Assembly: GCA_016742275.1 (NCBI GenBank)
Contig: JACVCD010000012.1
Location: 62,001-126,000 of the forward strand
Direction: 5' to 3'
Length of the DNA: 64,000 nucleotides
From: Gemmatimonadaceae bacterium
Lineage (GTDB): Bacteria > Gemmatimonadota > Gemmatimonadetes > Gemmatimonadales > Gemmatimonadaceae
The notes beneath the pieces were generated by a model, which was not told the DNA's origin, did not search any database, and saw nothing but the letters and a program-made list of their open reading frames with translations. Numbering within the stretch: the first letter of the stretch is position 1; each line of letters starts with the position of its first letter. Shown here one piece after another: positions 33,490 to 43,867 of the stretch. The position numbers were made by a program, and so were the translations under genes.

Positions 33490-35408
33490 GTGATTTGCAT
33501 ACCAACGAGCAGCCACTGAGCCATCTCACGAGGCGGGCCACCCGCCTCGCGGCGTGGCGTGTGGCCATCGTGCTCGTTGCTGCGGTGGTCGCGGGTTGCC
33601 GCGGAACGAGCCGCGCACGTCCTGGCGCGGCTGGCGCACCAGGTGCACCGGCTGCGCGTGGCGATACCACGATTGCGCGCCCAGGTGTCGTTCCCGGTGC
33701 GCGTCCGGACAGTGCGCAGCGCCCACCGGCAGTTCGCCCAGATAGCCTGATCGACTCCACAGCGCGCGATTCCGTGCAACGTGATTCGCTGGCTAAGGAT
33801 TCGCTGGCGCGCATCACCGCTCGCCGCGATTCAATCGTTCGCGATTCGGTCGTAAAGGATTCGGTGGCAAAGGCACGTCGACGCACGCCGGTTTCCCGCG
33901 ACTGTGTGTTGAACACATCCGAATCTCCCCCGGAAACTCGGATGCTTTATAGCCGGGTGGCGGAGAACGTGTCCAACACATTCATCGGCGGTGGTTTCAT
34001 CGGCCGATGCGAGGGGGAAAGCAATCGACTCCGTGCCGATAGTGCCGAGCAGTTCCAGGCCGCCGGCATCGTGAATCTTTATGGGAACGTGGTTTACGAA
34101 GAGATCGGCAAAATGCAGATGACGGCTGCTCACGCGACTTACTTCACGCGCGAAGGCCGCCTGTATGCCGACGGAAATGTGGTAGCGACTCAGCTGGCGA
34201 CCGGCAGCACGTTTTCAGGTCCCACCATGGAGTACTATCGTGCGACACCGGAGCGTCCAGTTTCCCGCTTGGTATCGCCACAGCGTTCGACCGCTCGTGT
34301 GGTGGAGAAGGACAGCACGGGACGGTTGCAGCCCCCCGTCGTCATTGTCGCCAATCGCTTTGAGGATGCGGGTGACTCGCTCCTCATGGCCTGGGGAGAC
34401 GTAACGATCGATCGCGAACGCATCAATGGCCGCAGCGATAGCGCAGCGTTCGACAAGGTCAGTCAAAAAGCGCGATTGGTTCGTGGCGCACGCATCACGA
34501 ACACGGACTCAGCCCAACGCTTTGTGCTGACCGGCGACACAATCGATCTCTACAGCACGGATCGTAAGCTTGATCGGGTATACGCCATGCATAAGTCCAC
34601 GGCGACCAATGATCAGCTGGTCCTCAATGCCGAACGTATCGACCTCCGCCTGAAGGATCAGGAGCTGTCAGAAGCCTTTGCCTTTGGCAAGGGGCGCGCA
34701 CGAGCGACCACACCACAGCAGGACGTGGAAGCGGATTCGATGCGCATTCGCATGGGGGACCGTTTGGTACGGGAAGTACGTGCTATCGGCGGCGCGATTG
34801 CCGTCGGCACGCCGGATACGGCACGTATTCGGACCGACGCAAAGGATGTGCTCCGCGGCGACAGTGTCTTTGCCTTTTTCGATACCACAGCCGTGGACTC
34901 TGCCGCAACTCGTGCCGCTCGTCCTGCTGGAGCAGGTGCTTCACAGAAATCGTCGAGTCAGACCAAACTGCAGGAAATTCGCGCGATGGGGAACGCCAGT
35001 TCGCTCTTCCACATTGCCAACAGTCGCGGGCCAAATGCTGCTCCCGGAATCAATTACGTGCGCGGTATCCGGATCTACGTGAACTTCGATACAGGTGCCG
35101 TCCGCGATGTGCGGGTCGATTCGGCGGCGAGCGGCGTGTATCTCGAACCGGCTCCCGATAGTCTGTCTGATACCACCCGTCGGGACACGACGGGACGCCG
35201 ACCGCGCCCCGACTCCGTACGGCCACGGCCGGATACCTTGCAGCACACGCCTTCCATTTCTTCGATTCCACCGGTAGCGTCGCTCTCATCACCCGGCTTC
35301 CTGGATAACGGGACCGGGAGACCCGGCTCCGCACCTGCGTTTCCGGGACGCGCACCAACCGTGCGCAGCACGTACTATTCGCCATACGCCCTTCGTCGCC
35401 GGATATGA
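33486..35408 (+). CDS. lptA: LptA/OstA-like LPS transport lipoprotein, enlarged
   Basis: LPS-binding periplasmic bridge protein of the OstA/LptA family, but 640 residues instead of the usual ~180. The GTG start overlaps the lptC stop. The signal sequence ends in a lipobox (VVAGC, C38), so it is a predicted lipoprotein. Residues ~40-135 are a low-complexity Pro/Ala/Arg region with (R/K)DS repeats. An OstA domain begins near residue 175 ([34 protein letters not shown]). Further beta-rich OstA-like units appear to continue to ~560, then a Pro/Arg/Asp-rich tail. An alternative is an LptD N-terminal-type protein without its barrel. Confidence 0.8.
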   Translation: MSDLHTNEQPLSHLTRRATRLAAWRVAIVLVAAVVAGCRGTSRARPGAAGAPGAPAARGDTTIARPGVVPGARPDSAQRPPAVRPDSLIDSTARDSVQRDSLAKDSLARITARRDSIVRDSVVKDSVAKARRRTPVSRDCVLNTSESPPETRMLYSRVAENVSNTFIGGGFIGRCEGESNRLRADSAEQFQAAGIVNLYGNVVYEEIGKMQMTAAHATYFTREGRLYADGNVVATQLATGSTFSGPTMEYYRATPERPVSRLVSPQRSTARVVEKDSTGRLQPPVVIVANRFEDAGDSLLMAWGDVTIDRERINGRSDSAAFDKVSQKARLVRGARITNTDSAQRFVLTGDTIDLYSTDRKLDRVYAMHKSTATNDQLVLNAERIDLRLKDQELSEAFAFGKGRARATTPQQDVEADSMRIRMGDRLVREVRAIGGAIAVGTPDTARIRTDAKDVLRGDSVFAFFDTTAVDSAATRAARPAGAGASQKSSSQTKLQEIRAMGNASSLFHIANSRGPNAAPGINYVRGIRIYVNFDTGAVRDVRVDSAASGVYLEPAPDSLSDTTRRDTTGRRPRPDSVRPRPDTLQHTPSISSIPPVASLSSPGFLDNGTGRPGSAPAFPGRAPTVRSTYYSPYALRRRI

Positions 35409-36613
35409 CCAACCAGCCGGATTCTCCCCCTGCGTCACCCCTCGCGGCCGTGCAAACGGCGGTAGAGCAGGCCGTACACGGGGATCGCAGTGTGGCGGTG
35501 GTACTTCGGGCGATGCTGGAAGAGAGCGACGCGACAGGAGTCGCACCTCTCAACCTCCTGGCGACGCGATTCATCGAGCGCACGCGTGATGGACAGTTCC
35601 GGTCGCCTGATGAAGTACGTGCGCATCTCGTGCACGCCATGTTGCCGCGACTGGCCGCCGCTGGGCTGCTCGAGCCCATTCCGGCCGGAAACGCACCGGA
35701 CCTCGCCGTCACACTGGGTTCCGTGCTACGGGAGCTGCCTCTCGAGGAACGCACCGCCCTGTATGACGTATTGCGCCACACGGGTGAGCATCGGCAGCCC
35801 ACTGCAACACCGATTGCGTCCAAGGCCGTAGCCGCCGGTCAGGGATCGGTGCTCGGTGCCGATGGTCTTGTGAAGGTGTATCGCGGCCGCCGCGTGGTGA
35901 ACGATGTGGCCGTGCAGGTGCAGCAGGGCGAGATCGTGGGCCTCCTGGGTCCCAATGGCGCTGGCAAAACCACGACGTTCTACATGCTCGTGGGACTCAT
36001 CGCTCCACAGGCCGGCAAGATCAAAATGGACGGCCGGGATATCACCAGCATGCCCATGTATCAGCGGGCACGCCAGGGAATCGGGTATCTGTCGCAGGAG
36101 CCCTCGATCTTCCGCAAGCTGACCGTCGAACAGAACATTCTGGCGATTCTCGAAACGCTGCCGCTCTCTGACTCCGAGCGCAGTGCCCGACTTGAATCGT
36201 TGCTCGATGAGCTCAAGATCAAGCACCTGCGCAAGAGCAAGGCGTTTCAATTGTCAGGTGGCGAACGACGCCGCCTCGAGATCACGCGCGCACTGGTCAC
36301 CGAGCCCAAGTTCATGATGCTCGATGAACCGTTCGCGGGCGTCGATCCCATTGCCGTGCACGATATCCAGTCCATCGTCGCAGATCTGCGCCATCGCGGG
36401 ATCGGCGTGCTCATCTCCGACCACAATGTCGAGCAGACCCTCGATATCGTGGATCGTGCGTACATCATGTTCGACGGTCAGGTCAAGGTTTCAGGCACTG
36501 TGCGAGAGCTGGTCTTCGACGACGAAGTCGCCCGCATTTATCTCGGCCCCACGCTCACCGCCCGCCTGCGGGAGCGATTTGCTGAGGACGAGGCTGAGGC
36601 GGTCATCGGATGA
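35405..36613 (+). CDS. lptB: LPS export ABC transporter ATPase LptB with N-terminal extension
   Basis: ATPase of the LptBFG LPS extractor. The ABC core (about residues 150-395) has Walker [16 protein letters not shown]-loop YLSQEPSIF, signature [15 protein letters not shown], Walker [13 protein letters not shown] and H-loop [11 protein letters not shown]. The protein has 402 residues against ~240 for typical LptB: an alpha-helical region of about 150 residues precedes the core. The ATG overlapping the lptA stop (ATGA) supports translation of this extension. The stop overlaps rpoN. Confidence 0.92.
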   Translation: MTNQPDSPPASPLAAVQTAVEQAVHGDRSVAVVLRAMLEESDATGVAPLNLLATRFIERTRDGQFRSPDEVRAHLVHAMLPRLAAAGLLEPIPAGNAPDLAVTLGSVLRELPLEERTALYDVLRHTGEHRQPTATPIASKAVAAGQGSVLGADGLVKVYRGRRVVNDVAVQVQQGEIVGLLGPNGAGKTTTFYMLVGLIAPQAGKIKMDGRDITSMPMYQRARQGIGYLSQEPSIFRKLTVEQNILAILETLPLSDSERSARLESLLDELKIKHLRKSKAFQLSGGERRRLEITRALVTEPKFMMLDEPFAGVDPIAVHDIQSIVADLRHRGIGVLISDHNVEQTLDIVDRAYIMFDGQVKVSGTVRELVFDDEVARIYLGPTLTARLRERFAEDEAEAVIG

Positions 36614-38103
36614 AGACTGGCCTCCAGCAGACGACCGGTCTCCGTCAGGAGCTCAAGGTCAATCCACGCCTGTATCAGGCGATGGATCTGCTGTACATGC
36701 CGCTGCTCGATTTGCAGCAGCACCTCAAGCAGGAATTGCTCACCAATCCGTTCCTCGAACTCGTTGAACCCGAGGACGAAGACGACGACAGTGGTGACGT
36801 CGAGGAAGTACCGGAGCCGCAGGATCTCGCGGAACCCGAGGCGTCATCGGAGCCTGAGCCCGAGAAGACCGGCGATGATGATGTCGACTGGGAAGCGGTG
36901 CTACTGGATGGCTTCGAAACCGGTGGGCAGCGCGAAGAGAACGAGCAGCGTGAGTACTACGAACCCGTCACCGTTGCTTCACGTGATCTGGCGGACCATC
37001 TCGGCGAACAGCTCTCGCTGCTCGACCTCACGCCGCGCCAGCAGTTTTTGGCTGAAGAGTTCGTCGGCAACATCAACGACGACGGGTATCTCGCGTGTCC
37101 GGTTGATGAGATCCGTGAGGCGGTGAACGAACTGCTGCATCGTGAAGCCGAAGAGCGCGACATTCACGGTGACATTCCGATCTTCACCGAAGACGACATG
37201 CTCAGCATGTTGCGCATCCTTCAGGATCTCGATCCGCCGGGTGTTGGTGCGCGCGATCTGCGTGAATGCCTGCTGCTGCAGTTGCGCGCGGCCGGCCAGC
37301 AGGATTCGCTCGCCTATCGCCTCGTGCATGAAGCATTCGAGGAACTGATCGCGCATCGCTGGAGCGAACTGGCCAAGCGCTTCGGGATCAGCGCGCAGGA
37401 TGTGCAGGGCGCCGCGGATGAAATTGCCAAACTCGATCCCAAGCCGGGACTTCGCTTCAGCTCGGGCAACGACAACTACATCATCCCGGATCTGGTTGTC
37501 GAGAAGATCGATGGGCATTACCACATCTTCCTGAACGACGGCAATCTGCCGCGCCTCAAGCTTTCGCGAACCTATCAGGATCTGGCGCGCGACAAGAAGC
37601 GCTTTGATACCGAGAGCAAGGATTTCATTGCGTCGAAGCTCAATTCGGCCAACTGGATGATCCAGGCCATCGAGCAGCGCCGGCAGACGATGCTCAAGGT
37701 CATGCACTACATCGTCGATCGGCAGAAGGACTTTTTTGAGAAGGGCGTGCAGGCGCTCCGCCCGCTCACGTTGCGTGAAGTCGCCGAAGCGGTGGGCATG
37801 CATGAATCCACCGTGAGCCGCGTGACGAACGAAAAGTTCGTGCAGACGCCGCGTGGTGTGCTGCCACTCAAGTTCTTCTTCTCGTCCGGCTTGTCTACGG
37901 CCGATGGCGACGATGTCTCGGCGCGCGGTATCAAGGATCAGATCGAGAAATTGGTTTCAGGTGAGGATCCCAAGAACCCACTCACCGATCAGGCCATCGT
38001 GGAAATCCTGCAGGAAACCGGCGTACAGATTGCCCGGCGCACCGTGGCCAAATATCGTGACCAGCTGGGCGTACTGCCCGCACGTATGCGTAAGCGCGTT
38101 TGA
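36610..38103 (+). CDS. rpoN: RNA polymerase sigma-54 factor
   Basis: Alternative sigma factor that needs AAA+ activators and recognises -24/-12 promoters. It has 497 residues. Region I is Gln/Leu-rich ([20 protein letters not shown]), region II very acidic (about 50-85), then the core-binding domain, a helix-turn-helix ([20 protein letters not shown]) and the C-terminal RpoN box [20 protein letters not shown]. The lptB-rpoN order is the same as in proteobacteria. No hpf or ptsN follows. Confidence 0.96.
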   Translation: MKTGLQQTTGLRQELKVNPRLYQAMDLLYMPLLDLQQHLKQELLTNPFLELVEPEDEDDDSGDVEEVPEPQDLAEPEASSEPEPEKTGDDDVDWEAVLLDGFETGGQREENEQREYYEPVTVASRDLADHLGEQLSLLDLTPRQQFLAEEFVGNINDDGYLACPVDEIREAVNELLHREAEERDIHGDIPIFTEDDMLSMLRILQDLDPPGVGARDLRECLLLQLRAAGQQDSLAYRLVHEAFEELIAHRWSELAKRFGISAQDVQGAADEIAKLDPKPGLRFSSGNDNYIIPDLVVEKIDGHYHIFLNDGNLPRLKLSRTYQDLARDKKRFDTESKDFIASKLNSANWMIQAIEQRRQTMLKVMHYIVDRQKDFFEKGVQALRPLTLREVAEAVGMHESTVSRVTNEKFVQTPRGVLPLKFFFSSGLSTADGDDVSARGIKDQIEKLVSGEDPKNPLTDQAIVEILQETGVQIARRTVAKYRDQLGVLPARMRKRV

Positions 38104-38154
38104 GCGCTCGCACACGGTAATTCAGCGCCGCTGTCCCTCCGCTCCTCGCCCCTC

Positions 38155-39162
38155 ATGGCCGTCAGTATTTCGTCTTCGCGTCCTTCGGCACGTCGTCCGC
38201 TCAATGCGTCCGTCGATGTCAGCGTGCTTGTTCCTGCCAAGGACGAAGCCGGCAATCTCGCGCTGTTCATGGAGCTGTGTGAGGCCATGATTCGCGAGCA
38301 GTCGGCGCGCTATGAAGTGGTGGTGGTGGACGATGGGTCTTCGGATGCGAGCTGGACGCTTCTACAGGAACTCGCAGAGCGGTACGCCTTCCTGCGCCCC
38401 GTGCGACATCGTGCCCAGCGCGGTATCGCCGAAGCGCTGCGTACGGGCTATCTGCATGCGCACGGTGACATCCTCGTGTTCTATCCGGCCGATCTGCAAT
38501 TCAAGCCGGAAGACATTCCGTCGCTGGTGGGGCCCATTCTCGCCGGTGAGTCAGACATGGTCACCGGATTCAAGCAGGGCAAATACGAGAAGGCCTTTGT
38601 TTCACGCATCTACAATGGATTGAGCCGCACACTGTTCCACATTCCTGTGCGCGATCTCAACAACGTGAAGGCCTATCGCCGTGAAGTCATGGCGTCATTG
38701 CCGATGCGGCCGGATTTTCATCGCTACATGATCGTGATGGCGGCTGCGCAGGGGTACACGGTCACCGAAGTACCCATTCCCCTCTATTCACGCCACTCCG
38801 GACGATCGAAGTTCGGCCTGTCGCGCATCCCGGTGGGTGTGATCGATATGGTGGCCGTCTGGTTTGAGCTCCGCTTCGGACAGAAGCCGCTACTCGCATT
38901 TGGTATGTTGGGCGCCGCACTCTTTGCCATTGGCGTACTTTCCGGATTGGGTGCATTGGTGTGGCTCGCCGTCACCGGCCAAGGTCAGCGCTGGGTGTGG
39001 ACCGTGATTCAGACATCCATGATCCTCGGCTCCGTCTTCTTTGCCACCGGCCTGCTCGGCGAACAGATCGCCCAGCAGCGTGCGGAAGTTCGCGAATTGC
39101 GCCGGGAACTCGATGATGTTGCTACCACTCAGCAAGAGACGCTCACCTCGAGCGATCGGTAG
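38155..39162 (+). CDS. GT2 glycosyltransferase with C-terminal membrane helices
   Basis: Family 2 glycosyltransferase, 335 residues. The GT-A part has VSVLVPAKDEAGNLA, VVVVDDGSSDAS and an altered DXD region (FYPADLQFKPED). Two membrane helices at about 243-300 and a charged, coiled C-terminal tail follow. This layout is shared with polyprenyl-phosphate sugar transferases such as GtrB/CsbB, which load a sugar onto undecaprenyl phosphate on the cytoplasmic face. First gene of a glycosylation block. Substrate unknown. Confidence 0.82.
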   Translation: MAVSISSSRPSARRPLNASVDVSVLVPAKDEAGNLALFMELCEAMIREQSARYEVVVVDDGSSDASWTLLQELAERYAFLRPVRHRAQRGIAEALRTGYLHAHGDILVFYPADLQFKPEDIPSLVGPILAGESDMVTGFKQGKYEKAFVSRIYNGLSRTLFHIPVRDLNNVKAYRREVMASLPMRPDFHRYMIVMAAAQGYTVTEVPIPLYSRHSGRSKFGLSRIPVGVIDMVAVWFELRFGQKPLLAFGMLGAALFAIGVLSGLGALVWLAVTGQGQRWVWTVIQTSMILGSVFFATGLLGEQIAQQRAEVRELRRELDDVATTQQETLTSSDR

Positions 39163-40374
39163 GTGAGTGGCGCGCCGCGCCTCCTTTTTGTCACACACAA
39201 CGTACCCCGGTTCACTGGGGACGCCGCGGGCTCGTTTGTCCTTCGCCTCGCCGTAGCGCTGCGTGATGCAGGAGCGCACGTCGACATTCTTGCACCGGGC
39301 GCACCTGGACTCGCTGCGCATGACGAGCTCGAAGGCATCGACATCGAGCGTGTGGCGTACGCCCGCGACGACCATATGACCCTCGCGTACACCGGCACAA
39401 TGGCCGAAGCCGTGAAGGGCTCGTGGAGCGGTCGCCTGGCATTCATGCAGTTACTGTGGGCGATGCGGCGCGCCACTGCCCGTGCCGTCTCACGGGCACG
39501 TCGAGCGGGTACGCCATACGACGTGGTACATGTGCATTGGTGGTTTCCGTCGGGCCTCGCGCTGCTTGGACTCAGTGGTGCCACACTGCCGCCACGTGTC
39601 ATCACCATGCACGGCTCCGATGTGCGATTGGGCGCCGGACTAGCTCCGGCACATCCGATCATGCGCGCGGTGCTCAAGGGCGCGGCAGTGCGCACCGCCG
39701 TGTCATCATGGCTTGCGGCTACTGCTTCACGCATTGCCGGAGTACCGGTCGATGTCTCACCGATGCCCGTCGACATCCGGCTGTTCGACGCGGCACATGC
39801 GCAGCCTGCCGCACGACGTGGCGTACTGTTCGTAGGTCGCCTGAATGCCCAGAAGGGCATCGGCGATCTACTCGAATCAATGGCCGCACCGCAATGTGCG
39901 CATCTTGCACTCGACATCGTTGGCGATGGCCCCGATGAACAGAGCCTTCGGGCGCGGGCCACCGCATTGGGTCTTGATAAGCGAATCACCTGGCACGGCC
40001 GATTGTCGCAGCAGGATCTGGCACCGCGCTATCGTCAGGCAGAAGTCGTGGTCATTCCATCACGCGGCGAAGGACTCGGCCTCGTGGCAGTCGAAGCGCA
40101 GCTGTGCGGAACACCGGTCATTGCCTATGCGGATGCGGGGTTGCTTGACGTGGTGCAACCGGCACACGGCGGCACGCTGGTGCCTCCAGGCGACATTGCC
40201 GCACTGAGTTCGGCCATCGCCGCCGTGGTCAGTTCACATGATGTTGCCAACACACGCGGCGAATCAGCGCGTCAGCACATGTTGACCACTTTCTCACCGG
40301 CCGCTGTCGCTGAGCGATATCTTTCGCACTATGCAGTTGCCATCGGCGGGTCGCGCGTGGAGCGAACTGCCTGA
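39163..40374 (+). CDS. GT4 family glycosyltransferase
   Basis: Retaining GT-B glycosyltransferase, 403 residues, start GTG directly after the stop of the previous gene. N-terminal domain: FVTHNVPRFTGDAAGSFVLR; middle: VHVHWWFPSGLALLG and TMHGSDVRLG. The C-terminal domain has VGRLNAQKGIGDLLES and PSRGEGLGLVAVEAQLCGTP, the E-x7-E nucleotide-sugar site of GT4. No signal or membrane segment is seen. It probably adds a sugar to a lipid-linked glycan made by this cluster; acceptor unknown. Confidence 0.85.
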   Translation: MSGAPRLLFVTHNVPRFTGDAAGSFVLRLAVALRDAGAHVDILAPGAPGLAAHDELEGIDIERVAYARDDHMTLAYTGTMAEAVKGSWSGRLAFMQLLWAMRRATARAVSRARRAGTPYDVVHVHWWFPSGLALLGLSGATLPPRVITMHGSDVRLGAGLAPAHPIMRAVLKGAAVRTAVSSWLAATASRIAGVPVDVSPMPVDIRLFDAAHAQPAARRGVLFVGRLNAQKGIGDLLESMAAPQCAHLALDIVGDGPDEQSLRARATALGLDKRITWHGRLSQQDLAPRYRQAEVVVIPSRGEGLGLVAVEAQLCGTPVIAYADAGLLDVVQPAHGGTLVPPGDIAALSSAIAAVVSSHDVANTRGESARQHMLTTFSPAAVAERYLSHYAVAIGGSRVERTA

Positions 40375-41360
40375 TGCTCTCCACCGTGCTCCGCGTGATG
40401 CAGCGCCCCATCGTTCGCCTGATTCTGTTGCTGGCGACATTTGCGTTCATCGTGCTGGCACTGCGTGATCAGTGGAGCGAAGTCGCCGACGCATGGGCCA
40501 CGCGCGAATTCGCGTGGGGCTGGATCACATTGTCGACGATCATCGTGTTATGCACATACGCCGCACTCATCCAGAGCTGGCGTATGCTTTTGTCTGGTTG
40601 GGGAGGACATCTCGGCTACTGGACCGCGACACGCATCTGGACCATTGCCAACCTGGGGCGATGGTTGCCTGGCAAGGTCTGGTCGATCGGTGCGCTCGGA
40701 CTGATGGCGTCCCAGGAAGGAGTTTCAGGGGTGGCTGCCGCTGGCGCCTCGATCCTGGGCACCCTGCTCAATCTTGGTGCCGGTCTGGCCGTCGCCGTCA
40801 TTTTCTCGGCCGACGGACTCGAAGCCATCGCTCCGGGCTTTCGTGTTGTGTCGATTCTGGCGGCCGTTGGGTTTGTTGCCGGTATCGTGGTCTTGCCGCG
40901 TCTGCTTCCTGTGCTACTCAACGCATTTGCGCGTTGGCGCGGTCTTCCGCTGCCCGCCCAGCACCTCACGGCACGTCAGATCTGGCTGGCGACATCGATC
41001 AATGTGTTCTCATGGCTCGCATACGGGATTGCCTTTGCGCTTTTTGCCAAAGGTGTGACCCCCCGTATCAGTAGCGATCCGCTGTTGTTCATCGCAGTTT
41101 TCTCGGCTTCCTACCTCGTGGGATTTTTGGCCCTCTTTTCTCCTGGAGGACTGGGATTTCGCGAGCTAGCGTTGGGAGGCATGCTGGTTGGACTCGGTAT
41201 GTCGGGGCAGGGTGATGCCGCCATTCTGAGTGCAACGTCCCGTATCTGGCTCACTGTGCTCGAAGTGGTCCCGGGTATCGTGGGATTGTTCACTTTGTCT
41301 CCATCGCAGCGAGCGGTTCTGAGCCGTTCGCACGCACCTTCGGAAAAAGTCGGCAGATAG
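40374..41360 (+). CDS. LPG-synthase-type (UPF0104/AglD) membrane protein
   Basis: Polytopic membrane protein of 328 residues from the lysylphosphatidylglycerol synthase TM-region family, without the catalytic transferase domain. Hydrophobic segments run through the whole length; ANLGRWLPGKVWSIGALGLM and LFSPGGLGFRELALGGMLVG are the conserved family signatures. Members act as or with lipid flippases and in archaeal glycosylation (AglD). Its location among glycosyltransferases suggests a part in moving or modifying lipid-linked sugars; this is inference. The ATG overlaps the previous stop by one base. Confidence 0.8.
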   Translation: MLSTVLRVMQRPIVRLILLLATFAFIVLALRDQWSEVADAWATREFAWGWITLSTIIVLCTYAALIQSWRMLLSGWGGHLGYWTATRIWTIANLGRWLPGKVWSIGALGLMASQEGVSGVAAAGASILGTLLNLGAGLAVAVIFSADGLEAIAPGFRVVSILAAVGFVAGIVVLPRLLPVLLNAFARWRGLPLPAQHLTARQIWLATSINVFSWLAYGIAFALFAKGVTPRISSDPLLFIAVFSASYLVGFLALFSPGGLGFRELALGGMLVGLGMSGQGDAAILSATSRIWLTVLEVVPGIVGLFTLSPSQRAVLSRSHAPSEKVGR

Positions 41361-41407
41361 AGCGCGATCGCCGCGCCGAGTCTGTCTTCACGCACTCCTC
41401 GAGATTC

Positions 41408-43867
41408 ATGGCCCGATCCGACGCGTCGCAAAACACGCCGCCGGCCCCGCGACTTCCGCTCCTCTGGGGCGCCGCGGTGTGTTTCTTTGCCACCCTGCTG
41501 CTGGCTTGGCCTGCGCTGGGCGGTGCGTTCCTGGTCAACCCCAATAGCGACCAGTACATCGCGGGCTATTCCTTTCGTGAGTTCGCCGCGCAGTCGTTGC
41601 GCGACGGGCAAGGGTTCCCTTTGTGGAATCCCTATCAGTTCGGAGGCATGCCGTACGTCGCGGCCATGCACGGCGACATTTTCTATCCGACCTTCCTGCT
41701 GCGCATGATTTTCCCCACCGACGTCGCCATGACGTGGGGGTTCATCATTCACACGGTGTTGGCCGGATTCTTTACGGTCGGCTTTCTGCGCGCGGCTGGG
41801 GTACGGTTTCAGGCCGCCATCGTTGGTGGCGTAGCCTATTTGCTGAGTGGCGCGATCGCGTCGTACCCGTCGCCTGGTCACGACGGCAAGCTGTTTGTAA
41901 GTGCACTGCTACCGGCCGCCCTATGGGCTCTCGTGCGCGGTATGCGTGATGGACGTCGTTCGGCCTGGGGGGCCTTGGCCGTCATTGTTGGTCTGGCGGT
42001 GTTGTCGCCTCACCCGCAGCTGCTGCAGTACATGCTGCTCACCACGGGTGCATTTGCGCTGTGGTTGGCGTTGGCGCCAAATGCATTGGCTCAGGACTCG
42101 AACGCTCCCGTTACGCCTGTTACTCCAGTAGCAACGCCGGCAGCTCCGTTTCAGTGGAAGCGTCTCGCCCTCGCACTCGGCGCCGTGATTATTGGCGGTG
42201 CCATGGGCGCCATTCAGTATCTGCCCGTGCGCGAATATGTACCGTGGTCACCACGCGCCGGTGGAAAGGGCTACGACTACGCCACGAGTTTTTCGTTTCC
42301 GCTCGAAGAAACGATCAACATGTACCTCCCGCAGTTCTCCGGTATCCTCAACAACTACTGGGGACGCAACGGCATCCATTTCCACAGTGAATACGTCGGT
42401 GCCAGCGTTCTGGTACTCGCGTTTTTTGCGTTCGGCGGTGGGCTGCTCAACCGCAATCGCAAGCATTCGTGGTTCTGGCTTGGTGCGTTGATTGTTTCGC
42501 TGCTGTGGGCGTGGGGCGGCAACACACCGTTCTATCAGTTGGTCTACGCTCTGGTGCCAGGCTCCAAGTTCTTCCGCGCGCCCAGCACCATTCTCTATGT
42601 CGTATCGTTCTCCATCGCAGTGCTTGCGGCGTTTGGCGCCGAGCGTGTACTGGCCGGGAAGGGGACCATTCGCTATGCGGCCATGTGGGGTGGCGTTGCC
42701 CTGATAATTGCGGCATTGGCGACCACCGGCGCGTTCACCAATCTCGCCTTCTCGATTCTGGGCGATCAGCGTGGCGACGCCATTCAGGCCAACGCCACCA
42801 ATATCGTAGTTGGTGCATGGCGCTCGACCCTTGCCGTCTTTGCCACATTGGCGCTGCTCGTCATGGCAGCGCGAGGATTGATCAAGCCGATTATCGCTGG
42901 CTGGGCCCTAACGGCGATAGTAGCACTCGACCTCTGGAGTGTATCTCGAAACTACTGGAGCTTCTCGGCACCGGCATCTGAGCTGTATGCCGAAGACGAC
43001 ATCATCCGGTTTCTCAAGAATGCTCCCGAGCCTTCGCGCGTGATCGCCATCCCGCTCGGTGACAATCTCGCCTCACACGACCCGTTTATTCTGGGTGATG
43101 CGCTCATGGCGCATGGCGTCCGTGGTGTGTTGGGTTATCACGGCAACGAGCTTGGTCGCTTCCAGGAGCTGTACGGGAAGGCCGAAGGATTTGCCTCGCT
43201 CGCCAATCCCAACTTCTGGTCGCTCACCAACAGCCGGTACTTCCTCACCAACGCTCCCGGTCTTCCGTTCCAGGGTGCCAAGCTCGTGGCGGGCCCGGTG
43301 CGCAATGCCGCGGGAACCATGACGTTCCTGTATGAACTGCCCGGTGATCACCCCGCAGCCTGGGTGGCACCTATGCGCGTCAAGCTCGACGACGCCACGG
43401 CTAAGGCCACGGTTCTGAATCCGCTGTTCGATGTGAAGCGCGTGGCAATCTTCGATACCAGCGCCACGATCGAAGCGCAGCCCGTCAATTCACCGCTGCC
43501 AGAGCCAGTGCCCTTCCGGGTGCAGATCTCACGTTATGCACCAGGTGCCATCGACCTCACCCTCGATGGACCGGCACCTGCCGGCAGCGCCCTTGTCGTC
43601 TCCGAGAACTACTACCCGGGCTGGACGGCTACTGTAGATGGGAAGCCTGCATCCACAGCACGCGCGGATTTCACGTTGATCGGAGTCGAGTTGCCAACTG
43701 GCGCCAAGTCGGTCCAACTGCGCTTCGACAGCGCTCCGTATCAGACAGGCAAACTCGTTACTTTGCTGGCACTTGGCGCGGCACTGCTCTGGTGGATTCT
43801 GGGGGCGGTGCTTGATCGTCGAAACTCGGCAAGTGGCGCAGCGGCAACTTCAGGGACGACGGCGTGA
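41408..43867 (+). CDS. YfhO-type polytopic membrane protein (GT-C-like)
   Basis: 819-residue membrane protein resembling the YfhO family: a GT-C-like array of about a dozen helices followed by a soluble extracytoplasmic domain of ~300 residues. The first loop NSDQYIAGYSFREFA, then FPLWNPYQFGGMPYVAAMHG, SHPQ-like SPHPQLLQYM and the C-terminal YYPGWTATVDGKPA are typical. In Firmicutes, YfhO uses a polyprenyl-phosphate sugar made by a GT2 enzyme to glycosylate cell-surface polymers. The same role is plausible here. The stop overlaps the next gene (GTGA). Confidence 0.82.
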   Translation: MARSDASQNTPPAPRLPLLWGAAVCFFATLLLAWPALGGAFLVNPNSDQYIAGYSFREFAAQSLRDGQGFPLWNPYQFGGMPYVAAMHGDIFYPTFLLRMIFPTDVAMTWGFIIHTVLAGFFTVGFLRAAGVRFQAAIVGGVAYLLSGAIASYPSPGHDGKLFVSALLPAALWALVRGMRDGRRSAWGALAVIVGLAVLSPHPQLLQYMLLTTGAFALWLALAPNALAQDSNAPVTPVTPVATPAAPFQWKRLALALGAVIIGGAMGAIQYLPVREYVPWSPRAGGKGYDYATSFSFPLEETINMYLPQFSGILNNYWGRNGIHFHSEYVGASVLVLAFFAFGGGLLNRNRKHSWFWLGALIVSLLWAWGGNTPFYQLVYALVPGSKFFRAPSTILYVVSFSIAVLAAFGAERVLAGKGTIRYAAMWGGVALIIAALATTGAFTNLAFSILGDQRGDAIQANATNIVVGAWRSTLAVFATLALLVMAARGLIKPIIAGWALTAIVALDLWSVSRNYWSFSAPASELYAEDDIIRFLKNAPEPSRVIAIPLGDNLASHDPFILGDALMAHGVRGVLGYHGNELGRFQELYGKAEGFASLANPNFWSLTNSRYFLTNAPGLPFQGAKLVAGPVRNAAGTMTFLYELPGDHPAAWVAPMRVKLDDATAKATVLNPLFDVKRVAIFDTSATIEAQPVNSPLPEPVPFRVQISRYAPGAIDLTLDGPAPAGSALVVSENYYPGWTATVDGKPASTARADFTLIGVELPTGAKSVQLRFDSAPYQTGKLVTLLALGAALLWWILGAVLDRRNSASGAAATSGTTA

